This document shows, one piece after another, positions 6,180 to 11,975 of a DNA stretch of 11,975 nt. The stretch is from DATEZO01 sp035255485 (GTDB taxonomy: Bacteria; Pseudomonadota; Gammaproteobacteria; Burkholderiales; Burkholderiaceae_D). Positions within the stretch are counted from its first letter, which is position 1, and each line of letters begins with the position of its first letter. The notes below the pieces were generated by a model. The model searched no databases. It was not told the DNA's origin and saw only the letters and a list, made by a program, of their open reading frames with translations. Where the stretch lies: positions 1 to 11,975 of the forward strand of contig DATEZO010000163.1 of NCBI GenBank assembly GCA_035255485.1, written 5' to 3'. A program made the position numbers and the translations under genes.

Positions 6180-7322
6180 TCACGCCAGCGCGCGCGCGAT
6201 CAGGATTTTCTGGATGTCGCTGGTGCCTTCGTAAATCTGGCACACGCGCACGTCGCGGTAGATGCGTTCGACCGGAAAGTCGCTCACATAGCCGTAGCCG
6301 CCGTGAATCTGGATCGCATCCGAACAGACCCGCTCCGCCATCTCGCTGGCAAACAGCTTCGCCATCGCCGCCTCCTTCAGGCACGGCTTGCCGGCATCCT
6401 TCATGCTGGCCGCATGCAGGATCAGCTGGCGCGCCGCCTCAATCTGCGTCGCCATCCCGGACAGCCTGAACTGCACGGCCTGATGCTCGAACAGCGGCTG
6501 GCCGAAGCTGGTGCGTTCCTTGGCATAGGCCAGCGCCGCCTCGAATGCCGCGCGCGCCATGCCGACTGCTTGCGAGGCGATGCCGATGCGTCCGCCTTCG
6601 AGGCCGGATAGCGCGATCCGGTAGCCCTGGCCTTCTTCGCCGATCAGGTTTTGCGCCGGTATGCGGCAATTCTCGAACAGGATCTGCGCGGTGTCAGAGG
6701 AATGCTGGCCGAGCTTTTCTTCCAGCCGCGCCACGATATAGCCGGGCGCATCAGTCGGCACCCAGAACGCGGAAATGCCACGCTTGCCGGCCGCCTTGTC
6801 GGTTACCGCCATCACGATCGCAACATCCGCATACTTGCCGCTGGTAATGAACTGCTTGACGCCATTGATCACATAATGATTGCCGTCGCCGTTTTGTTCC
6901 CGTACTGCCGTGGTGCGCAGGGTCGAGGCATCGCTGCCGGCATGCGGCTCGGTCAGGCAGAATGCACCGAGCATGTCGCCGCGCGCCAGCGGCCGCAGCC
7001 ATTGCGCCTTTTGCGCGTCGTTCGCATACATCATGCCGATACTGCACACCGGGCAGTTGTTGACTGAAATGACGGTCGATATGCCGCCGTCGCCGGCGGC
7101 GATTTCTTCCAGCACCAGGGCCAGCGAGACATAATCGAGGCCGGCGCCGCCGAGGGCTTCCGGCACCGCGACGCCGAACGCACCCAATGCAGCCAGCTCT
7201 TTCAATTCTTGCTGCGGGAAATGATGTTCCCTATCCCAGCGAGCGGCATTCGGCGCCAGCCGCTCGCGTGAAAACACGCGCAATGCATCGCGGATCATTT
7301 CATGCTGCTCGGATAAAACCAT
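6180..7322 (-). CDS. Acyl-CoA dehydrogenase (short/branched-chain type)
   Basis: This 380-residue flavoprotein oxidises an acyl-CoA to the 2-enoyl-CoA and passes electrons to ETF. Seen: the FAD/substrate signature FCLTEPHAGSD at 121-131, QFITSGKYADV at about 157-167, and the C-terminal QIYEGTSDIQKILIAR with the catalytic base at the canonical place, Glu365. This differs from the liuA fragment in this window, whose C-terminus reads YEIGAGTSEIRR as in isovaleryl-CoA dehydrogenases. The protein is therefore a second, distinct dehydrogenase; a short-chain or 2-methyl-branched acyl-CoA is likely, but the chain length cannot be read from sequence. The ATG at 7320-7322 has GAGG about 5 bases upstream. 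It follows the SDR gene by 87 bp and is tightly followed by the HCCA-isomerase-like gene. Confidence 0.93.
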   Translation of the reverse strand: MVLSEQHEMIRDALRVFSRERLAPNAARWDREHHFPQQELKELAALGAFGVAVPEALGGAGLDYVSLALVLEEIAAGDGGISTVISVNNCPVCSIGMMYANDAQKAQWLRPLARGDMLGAFCLTEPHAGSDASTLRTTAVREQNGDGNHYVINGVKQFITSGKYADVAIVMAVTDKAAGKRGISAFWVPTDAPGYIVARLEEKLGQHSSDTAQILFENCRIPAQNLIGEEGQGYRIALSGLEGGRIGIASQAVGMARAAFEAALAYAKERTSFGQPLFEHQAVQFRLSGMATQIEAARQLILHAASMKDAGKPCLKEAAMAKLFASEMAERVCSDAIQIHGGYGYVSDFPVERIYRDVRVCQIYEGTSDIQKILIARALA

Positions 7323-7390
7323 GTTGCCTCATTTCCCCTGAAACCACGTATCCAGGCAAACCGCGGATGCGCCATTCCCGTCCCGCGCAA

Positions 7391-7407
7391 CCGGCTGCGC
7401 GAGCCGG
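7391..7407. other. Short GC hairpin just after the SDR stop codon
   Basis: CCGGCT (7391-7396) and AGCCGG (7402-7407) pair around a 5-base loop, beginning two bases beyond the SDR stop codon at 7410-7412 on the minus strand. There is no T-run, so it is at most a weak terminator or an mRNA 3' end stabiliser. The rest of the 87-bp gap to the acyl-CoA dehydrogenase shows only that gene's ribosome-binding site. Confidence 0.3.
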
Positions 7408-7409
7408 CC

Positions 7410-8084
7410 TTACCAGGTCAGGCGCTGTCCGTCGTAGTTCAGAAACTGCCCATTATCCTCGGCCGTCAACTCCGCCAGCGTGGCGCGGATGCCGGACACA
7501 CTTTGTTCGACTGCCAGATCGGCGCCCGCGCCGCCCATGTCGGTGCGCACCCAGCCTGGATGAAACGCGATGCACACCGCACCCTGCGGCCCGAACGTCA
7601 GCGCCGTATCGGCCAGTACCGAATTCAGCGCCGCCTTGCTGGCGCGATACAGCCAGCCGCTGCAATCGGCGCGCAGGCTGATCGAACCCATGCGCGATGA
7701 AATCACTGCAAGCCGGCCCTGCACTCCGGCGACACATGGCGCCACAATCGGCAATATCCGCATCGCCGCCAGCACATTGACATGCATGATGGCATCGAAA
7801 TCCTTCTCCGATGGAGCATCCAGACCCAGCGTTTGCGGACCATAGATGCCGGCGTTCAGGATCGCCGTGTCGATCCGCTCGCCGTCCAGCTTCCATGCCA
7901 GTGCTGCACAATCGGTCGCATTCGTGACATCGAGCGCAAAGGCCTCACAACCCATGCCGGCCAGTCCGGCGATATCCTGCGGCTTGCGGGCGGTGGCGAT
8001 GACGCGCCAGCCATCGGCGCGATACTGGCGCGCCAGTTCATGGCCGATGCCACGCGACGCGCCGATGATTAATGCAGTGGACAT
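7410..8084 (-). CDS. Short-chain dehydrogenase/reductase (SDR), C-factor-like
   Basis: This 224-residue classical SDR is an NAD(P)-dependent oxidoreductase. Seen: the nucleotide-binding GASRGIG at 8-14, an Arg at residue 11 and Arg33 after the second strand (more in keeping with NADP(H), inferred), the NAG motif at 77-79, HVNV with Asn103, the catalytic serine near 129-130, and Tyr146-x-x-x-Lys150 in the sequence YRASK. PGWVRTDMGG at 176-185 follows as in C-signal/C-factor-type SDRs. The ATG at 8082-8084 has GGAG about 6 bases upstream. The gene sits between a thiolase and an acyl-CoA dehydrogenase, but it is short for a 3-hydroxyacyl-CoA dehydrogenase and lacks features that would assign it to that step. 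The substrate is not known. Confidence 0.9.
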   Translation of the reverse strand: MSTALIIGASRGIGHELARQYRADGWRVIATARKPQDIAGLAGMGCEAFALDVTNATDCAALAWKLDGERIDTAILNAGIYGPQTLGLDAPSEKDFDAIMHVNVLAAMRILPIVAPCVAGVQGRLAVISSRMGSISLRADCSGWLYRASKAALNSVLADTALTFGPQGAVCIAFHPGWVRTDMGGAGADLAVEQSVSGIRATLAELTAEDNGQFLNYDGQRLTW

Positions 8085-8149
8085 AACACTCTCCGGTTGG
8101 TTGCCCTCGCCTGCTATCGATTTTTTCTTTGCTCGTCATTCCCCTGCCA

Positions 8150-8327
8150 TCAAGGGAAAATCGGGGTGCGGCAGGGTCCGGGGCACATGATGCAGCAGGG
8201 GTTGGGTGGCGCATGCACCGCGCCTGCGAAACGATGTCGGCCCATACGCGCCCTGCAAGCACATGCCGTTCCGCAGGCGAGCGGCATGCTGCTTGAAACC
8301 CCTGCTGCACTCCCGGCCTTCCCTTGA
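8150..8327. repeat. Nested inverted-repeat element between the thiolase and SDR genes
   Basis: Three pairs of inverted segments lie inside each other. The outer 9-bp pair is TCAAGGGAA (8150-8158) with TTCCCTTGA (8319-8327). The middle 13-bp pair is TGCAGCAGGGGTT (8191-8203) with its exact complement at 8297-8309. The inner hairpin is CAAGCACATGCCG (8256-8268) with CGGCATGCTGCTTG (8282-8295), with one bulged base and a 13-base loop. The whole can fold into one long, interrupted stem of about 178 bases. It covers most of the 256-bp gap. It has no defensible open frame and could be a MITE-like repeat, a structured RNA or an extended transcription end for the thiolase gene. Confidence 0.6.
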
Positions 8328-8335
8328 AGGAAGGC
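8316..8335 (-). terminator. Hairpin 5 bp after the thiolase stop
   Basis: GCCTTCC (8316-8322) pairs perfectly with GGAAGGC (8329-8335) around a 6-base loop, beginning five bases after the thiolase stop codon on the minus strand. A GC-rich run without a T-tract follows, so if it ends transcription it is unlikely to be by the simple Rho-independent mechanism. It overlaps and competes with the outer pair of the larger nested inverted repeat. Confidence 0.35.
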
Positions 8336-8340
8336 ATCGG

Positions 8341-9522
8341 TTACATCATCTCGATCGCCATCGCGGTGCCTTCGCCGCCACCAATGCACAGCGATGCGAT
8401 GCCGCGCTTGCCGCCGGTTTTCTTCAAGGCGCCGATCAGGGTGACGATGATGCGCGCGCCGGAAGCGCCAATCGGGTGGCCGAGCGCGCAGGCGCCGCCA
8501 TGCACGTTGACCTTGCTGTGCGGGATGCCATGCTCTTTCATCGCCGCCATCGGCACCACCGCGAACGCCTCATTGATTTCAAACAGATCGACGTCATCGG
8601 TAGTCCAGCCGGTTTTCTTGTACAGGTTGGCGATCGCGCCGACCGGTGCGGTGGTAAACCAGCTTGGCTCCTGCGAATGGCGCGCATGGCCGACGATTTT
8701 CGCGATCGGCTTGCAGCCGAGTTTCTTGGCAGTCGATTCGCGCATCAGTACCAGCGCCGCCGCGCCATCGTTGATCGACGACGACGATGCCGCGGTGATG
8801 GTGCCGTCTTTCTTGAAAGCCGGCTTCAGCGTGGAAATCTTGTCGAGCTTGGCTTTCAGCGGGCCCTCATCCTTGTCGATCACGACATCGCCGCCGCGGC
8901 CGGATACCGTGACCGGCGCGATTTCCCACTGGAACGAGCCATCGCTGGTTGCAGCTTGCGCGCGCTTGACCGACTCGATCGCAAACGCATCCTGCGCTTC
9001 GCGCGTGAATGCGTATTTGGCTGCGCATTCTTCGCCGAAGGTGCCCATCGAGCGTCCTTTTTCATAGGCGTCTTCCAGGCCGTCCAGCATCATGTGGTCG
9101 TACATCATGGCGTGGCCGATGCGATAGCCGCCGCGCGCTTTCAGAATCAGGTACGGCGCGTTGGTCATCGATTCCATGCCGCCCGCGACCACCACTTCGT
9201 TGGTGCCGGCGATGATCGAATCATGGCCGAACATCGTCGCCTGCATCGCGGAGCCGCACATCTTCGACAGCGTGACCGCGCCGGCAGAAACCGGAATGCC
9301 GGCCTTGATCGCGGCCTGGCGCGCCGGCGCCTGGCCCTGGCCCGCGATCAGGCAGTTGCCGAACAGGACATCCTGAACCTGGCCCGGCTCCAGCCCGGCG
9401 CGCTCGACCGCAGCGCGAATGGCAACCGCGCCCAGCTCGTTGGCCGACAACGAGGAAAAATCACCTTGAAACGCACCCATCGGGGTGCGGGCAGCGCCGA
9501 CAATAACAATAGGATCGTTCAT
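8341..9522 (-). CDS. Acetyl-CoA C-acetyltransferase (thiolase II)
   Basis: This 393-residue biosynthetic-type thiolase interconverts two acetyl-CoA and acetoacetyl-CoA plus CoA. The catalytic residues are in place: Cys89 in TLSKMCGSAMQ, His349 in GGACALGHPIGASGAR, and Cys379 in SLCIGGGEGTA. The length and residue numbers almost match the Zoogloea enzyme (Cys89, His348, Cys378). NEAFA near residues 320-325 is the usual fourth active-site motif. The ATG at 9520-9522 has a strong ribosome-binding site, with AAGGAAGGAAG ending about 5 bases upstream. It begins 34 bp after the aceK stop, so the two may be cotranscribed. In this setting it could handle acetoacetyl-CoA derived from leucine or from fatty acids, or supply polyhydroxybutyrate synthesis; the sequence does not choose. 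Symbols such as phaA or atoB would fit, but I do not assign one. Confidence 0.95.
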   Translation of the reverse strand: MNDPIVIVGAARTPMGAFQGDFSSLSANELGAVAIRAAVERAGLEPGQVQDVLFGNCLIAGQGQAPARQAAIKAGIPVSAGAVTLSKMCGSAMQATMFGHDSIIAGTNEVVVAGGMESMTNAPYLILKARGGYRIGHAMMYDHMMLDGLEDAYEKGRSMGTFGEECAAKYAFTREAQDAFAIESVKRAQAATSDGSFQWEIAPVTVSGRGGDVVIDKDEGPLKAKLDKISTLKPAFKKDGTITAASSSSINDGAAALVLMRESTAKKLGCKPIAKIVGHARHSQEPSWFTTAPVGAIANLYKKTGWTTDDVDLFEINEAFAVVPMAAMKEHGIPHSKVNVHGGACALGHPIGASGARIIVTLIGALKKTGGKRGIASLCIGGGEGTAMAIEMM

Positions 9523-9556
9523 TTTGCTTCCTTCCTTTAAAAAGTGATGACTGGCA

Positions 9557-11368
9557 TCAAGCCGCCTGCACTAGCGGCGGCTGATAGCTGAACCGCAATT
9601 CCTGCGGGTACGGAAAGACATCTTCGATATAGCCATCCAATATTCGCTGCTTGCGCAACTGCCAGTATTGCGGTGTCAGCAAATCGGCGTGATATTTCAT
9701 GAAATATTTTTTTACCAGAGGATTGCCGAGCAGGAAAATCGCGAACTGCTCTGGAAATACATCGTGTTTTCCCACCGGATACCACGGCTCCGCCGACATC
9801 TCGTCCTCTTCGTTGCGCGGTTCCGGGATCTTGCGGAAATTGCAGTCGGTGATGTACTCGATTTCATCGTAATCGTAAAACACCACGCGGCCATGGCGCG
9901 TAACCCCGAAGTTTTTATACAGCATATCGCCGGGGAAGATGTTGACGCCGACCATTTCCTTGATCGCGTTGCCGTATTCAAAGACGCCGCGTTCGATTGC
10001 CGCCTCGTCGCCAGCCTGTTCCGCGTTCGCCAGCCAGATGTTGAGCGGCACCATGCGCCGTTCGATATATACATGCTTGATGATGATCTCGTCGCCGTCT
10101 TCCTCGACAATCGAAGGCGCGACTTCCTTCAGCTCGGCCAGCAGCTCTTCCGAAAAGCGGGCGCGTGGAAACGCGACATTCGAATATTCAAGCGTATCGG
10201 CCATGCGGCCGACGCGGTCGTGATTCTTCACCAGCAGATATTTTTCCTTGACCTGCGCGCGCGTGGTTTCCTTGGGCGGCGGGAAATGATCCTTGATCGC
10301 CTTGAACACATACGGAAACGACGGCAGCGCGAATACCACCATCACCAGCCCGCGAATCCCGGGCGCGCTTTCGAAGCGGTCGGATGAATGCCGCAAGTGA
10401 TGCAGGAAGTCGCGGTAGAACAGCGCCTTGCCCTGCTTCTGCAAGCCGAGAATGGTATATATTTCGCTGCGCGGCTTGTTGGGCATCATGCTGCGCAGGA
10501 AATGCACATAGGCGGATGGCACCTCCATGTCGACCTGGAAATAGGCGCGTGTAAACGAGAACAGTACCGCGATCAGCCCCGGATCGAACAGGACCGTATC
10601 CAGCACCAGCTCACCCTTGCGGTTATACAGCAGCGGCACCACGAATGGATATTCCCGGCTGCCGTTGATGCTCTTGCCGACAATGTAGGCGCCCTTGTTA
10701 CGGTAAAACAGGCTGGCCAGCACCTGGATCTGGTGATTCGGCTCCAGCCGGCTGTTGCCGGACAGCGCACGCATGCGCGCTTCAACCATGCTGACATCGC
10801 GATCGAGGTCGGCGAATGCGACATCCAGCTGAAAGTTCGTGATGATGCGCTTGAGCGTGTAATGCAGGCCGTCCTTGGCTGGATAGTAGGTACGATAGGT
10901 CGGCGCCATTTCTTCCGGCTCGATGTATTCGGTCGAGACCGCCGGACGCACGAAAATGAAGTCGTTGTAGAAATACGTGCGGTTCAGGATATTGCAACAT
11001 ACCGAGTTGAAGAAGGTTTCCGCCAGCTCCGGCTGCTTGTGACCGATCAGCAAGCCGATGTAATGCAGCTTGACCTCGCGCCAGACATCATCGGTCAGGT
11101 CTTCCTGCTCGTATTCGTCTTCCAGGATATGCACGCATTCCTGCACCCGCTTGTCATAAAACGCGATGCGCTCGCGCGCGGCGACTTGCGCGATTTTCCA
11201 GTCCCGCGTCTCGAAATAGCGCTTGGCATCCTGGCTCGAAGCCCGGAACAGCCGGTAATGCTTGTCGAAACCATCCAGGATGGTGCGGGCAATATCGAAG
11301 GCGATCTGCGAAGACAGGAGTTTGGGAAAAGCGGTATGCATGTCGGTCATCTGGCTGGGAATATCCAT
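9557..11368 (-). CDS. aceK: Isocitrate dehydrogenase kinase/phosphatase
   Basis: AceK phosphorylates and dephosphorylates isocitrate dehydrogenase, sending isocitrate to the glyoxylate bypass when cells grow on acetyl-CoA. The chosen product has 603 residues, near the family's usual 570-600. Seen: the AceK-specific ATP-binding segment around GIRGLVMVVFALPSF; the ATP-contacting lysine in VFKAIKD, at about residue 356 (K336 in E. coli); EKYLLVKNHDRVGRMADT; PLNIWL; and NIFPGDMLYKNFGVTRHG followed by VVFYDYDE. Asp481, Asn486, Asp499 and Asp501 correspond to E. coli D457, N462, D475 and D477, the kinase and phosphatase residues. The frame stays open back to an ATG at 11566, but conserved sequence begins near ITFAFPKLL-like residues just after the ATG at 11366-11368, so I start there. 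ATGs at 11350 and 11341 are also possible, and none has a good Shine-Dalgarno. aceA and aceB are absent from the window. Confidence 0.95.
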   Translation of the reverse strand: MDIPSQMTDMHTAFPKLLSSQIAFDIARTILDGFDKHYRLFRASSQDAKRYFETRDWKIAQVAARERIAFYDKRVQECVHILEDEYEQEDLTDDVWREVKLHYIGLLIGHKQPELAETFFNSVCCNILNRTYFYNDFIFVRPAVSTEYIEPEEMAPTYRTYYPAKDGLHYTLKRIITNFQLDVAFADLDRDVSMVEARMRALSGNSRLEPNHQIQVLASLFYRNKGAYIVGKSINGSREYPFVVPLLYNRKGELVLDTVLFDPGLIAVLFSFTRAYFQVDMEVPSAYVHFLRSMMPNKPRSEIYTILGLQKQGKALFYRDFLHHLRHSSDRFESAPGIRGLVMVVFALPSFPYVFKAIKDHFPPPKETTRAQVKEKYLLVKNHDRVGRMADTLEYSNVAFPRARFSEELLAELKEVAPSIVEEDGDEIIIKHVYIERRMVPLNIWLANAEQAGDEAAIERGVFEYGNAIKEMVGVNIFPGDMLYKNFGVTRHGRVVFYDYDEIEYITDCNFRKIPEPRNEEDEMSAEPWYPVGKHDVFPEQFAIFLLGNPLVKKYFMKYHADLLTPQYWQLRKQRILDGYIEDVFPYPQELRFSYQPPLVQAA

Positions 11369-11665
11369 TAGTGTAGCCGGATCCGTGCCGGAAAGGTCCG
11401 CGGGGCGTGCGCTTTCGGCGCGTCGCCAGGGCGGAACGCCAGGGTTGCACGTCGTGGACAAACCATGATCGACAAGAAGTCTGCCGGCTGGAAAATCGTT
11501 ATCGCGAAACGATGCAATGCAAGAAAACGCCTGCCCGATACGCCGTCCTTTTTCGGGCGAGGCCAAAGCAGGGAATGATTCTTTTCATGCATCATGAGAA
11601 CGGATTGATGGCTGATTGATGACGCATCATGGCTGGCATGCCTCCATTTAATACACCACGCTGTA

Positions 11666-11694
11666 TTTTTAAATGCCCGCAATATTATTGCGAA
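11666..11694 (-). promoter_or_regulatory. Candidate promoter for aceK
   Basis: On the minus strand TTCGCA (11694-11689) and TAAAAA (11671-11666) are 17 bp apart, each matching the sigma-70 consensus at four of six positions. This is the best pair I found in the AT-rich stretch. It would place the transcript start about 290 bases before the aceK start codon. The match is modest and AT-rich sequence gives such pairs by chance. Confidence 0.3.
11678..11692. promoter_or_regulatory. Perfect 15-bp palindrome, candidate operator
   Basis: CGCAATATTATTGCG has two exact 7-bp arms around one central base. It overlaps the -35 and spacer of the candidate aceK promoter, where a repressor dimer could block RNA polymerase. 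I do not recognise it as the site of a named regulator. Confidence 0.4.
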
Positions 11695-11798
11695 TATCAC
11701 GGTATTTTTACCTATACTCCCAGATTTTCCCTATTTTCTTCGGCAGAGGGAATCAAGGCCACCATGAACGGCGCCGATGTCCGCGTACGACCCGGGTC

Positions 11799-11975
11799 TT
11801 ATCTTGTTTCGCCAAACAGTTCGCGCCCGATCAGCATGCGCCGGATTTCGCTGGTGCCGGCACCAATCTCATACAGCTTGGCGTCGCGCCACAGGCGGCC
11901 GGCCGGATACTCGTTGATGTAGCCGTTGCCGCCCAGCGTCTGGATCGTCTCGCCCGCCATCCAGGTCGCTTTTTC
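11799..11975 (-). CDS. liuA: Isovaleryl-CoA dehydrogenase, C-terminal 58 residues
   Basis: I translated this directly: the frame runs from the right window edge to the TAA at 11799-11801. The fragment contains TLGGNGYINEYPAGRLWRDA and then AKLYEIGAGTSEIRRMLIG. In isovaleryl-CoA dehydrogenases the loop reads YEIGAGTSE-[VI]-RR, whereas other acyl-CoA dehydrogenases have YEGTS with the catalytic Glu there; the base of isovaleryl-CoA dehydrogenase lies on another helix, outside this fragment. The enzyme oxidises isovaleryl-CoA to 3-methylcrotonyl-CoA, the substrate of the LiuB-containing carboxylase encoded further along the same strand. The family usually has about 390 residues, so roughly 330 lie beyond the edge. 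The liuA symbol rests on this loop and on the presence of liuB and liuC. Confidence 0.9.
   Translation of the reverse strand, partial: EKATWMAGETIQTLGGNGYINEYPAGRLWRDAKLYEIGAGTSEIRRMLIGRELFGETR

Larger units (their letters stand above)
11369..11798. other. Intergenic region between liuA and aceK (about 430 bp)
   Basis: I see no convincing gene here. Two minus-strand frames cross it: one is the upstream extension of aceK and the other encodes 110 residues ending at 11368. Both have unremarkable, Arg/Pro/His-rich translations typical of chance frames. The region has two parts. About 11640-11740 is AT-rich, unlike its surroundings, and looks like a control region. From 11369 to about 11640 it is ordinary GC-rich sequence and would be a long aceK leader if transcription starts in the AT-rich part. 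A 10-bp palindrome, GACCCGGGTC (11789-11798), directly adjoins the liuA stop codon. No clear liuA terminator with a T-run is visible. Confidence 0.6.

Noticed and set aside
8206..9540. A 444-codon open frame on the plus strand opposite the thiolase gene.
   Set aside because: It is exactly antisense to a thiolase with all catalytic residues. Its translation is rich in Arg, His and Ala with no recognisable motif, as expected from the antisense of a GC-rich gene.
10388..11371. A 327-codon plus-strand open frame, and a 239-codon one just before it (9668-10387), opposite aceK.
   Set aside because: Both lie antisense to a well-conserved aceK and show no domain. The stop-free stretches follow from codon bias on the real strand.
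11369..11566. A 66-residue N-terminal extension of AceK from an upstream in-frame ATG.
   Set aside because: The extension has no similarity to the AceK N-terminus that I can recognise, and the length from 11368 already matches the family.
11368..11700. A 110-codon minus-strand frame in the aceK leader, and a 97-codon plus-strand frame (11629-11922) crossing into liuA.
   Set aside because: Neither has a convincing ribosome-binding site or recognisable protein features, and the plus-strand one runs antisense into the liuA coding sequence.
1..11975. Possible CRISPR array, toxin-antitoxin pair, phage gene, tRNA or rRNA.
   Set aside because: I found no regularly spaced repeats, no small paired genes of such families, no integrase or transposase, and no recognisable RNA gene. 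The window is metabolic genes throughout.

Overview
This window is an uninterrupted block of chromosomal metabolic genes from a GC-rich bacterium. All eleven genes lie on the minus strand, so transcription runs from right to left. Gene content and protein character (a LiuA/LiuB/LiuC leucine pathway, AceK, a thiolase with an NVHGGACALGHPIG active-site segment, and bioA close by) suggest a betaproteobacterium of the Burkholderiales, perhaps Oxalobacteraceae. That placement is inferred from protein character and was not tested by a search.

Layout in order of transcription (high to low coordinates): (1) the last 58 codons of isovaleryl-CoA dehydrogenase (liuA), ending at 11799; (2) about 430 bp without a gene, holding an AT-rich patch, a perfect 15-bp palindrome and a possible promoter; (3) aceK, isocitrate dehydrogenase kinase/phosphatase; (4) an acetyl-CoA C-acetyltransferase (thiolase) with a strong ribosome-binding site; (5) a 256-bp gap filled by nested inverted repeats; (6) a short-chain dehydrogenase; (7) an acyl-CoA dehydrogenase, a thioredoxin-fold HCCA-isomerase/DsbA-like protein and a rhodanese, 17-25 bp apart and probably one operon; (8) a YchJ-family SEC-C protein; (9) liuB (methylcrotonoyl-CoA carboxylase beta), a predicted exported alpha/beta hydrolase and liuC (methylglutaconyl-CoA hydratase), packed with gaps of 4 and 0 bp; (10) a perfect 21-bp inverted repeat that fills most of the gap before (11) bioA, a biotin biosynthesis aminotransferase cut off by the left window edge.

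How it fits together: LiuA, LiuB and LiuC are successive enzymes of leucine/isovalerate breakdown, which ends in acetyl-CoA and acetoacetate. A thiolase handles acetoacetyl-CoA, and AceK sets the split of isocitrate between the TCA cycle and the glyoxylate bypass needed for growth on acetyl-CoA. bioA makes a precursor of biotin, the cofactor of the LiuB/LiuD carboxylase. The biotin-carrying subunit (liuD), the HMG-CoA lyase (liuE) and a dedicated regulator are not in the window.

I found no RNA genes, CRISPR array, insertion sequence, phage gene or defence system. Nothing here convincingly amounts to an undescribed system. The points most worth a second look are the exported hydrolase wedged between liuB and liuC, aceK inside an acyl-CoA degradation cluster, the two inverted-repeat elements, and the palindrome in the long aceK leader.
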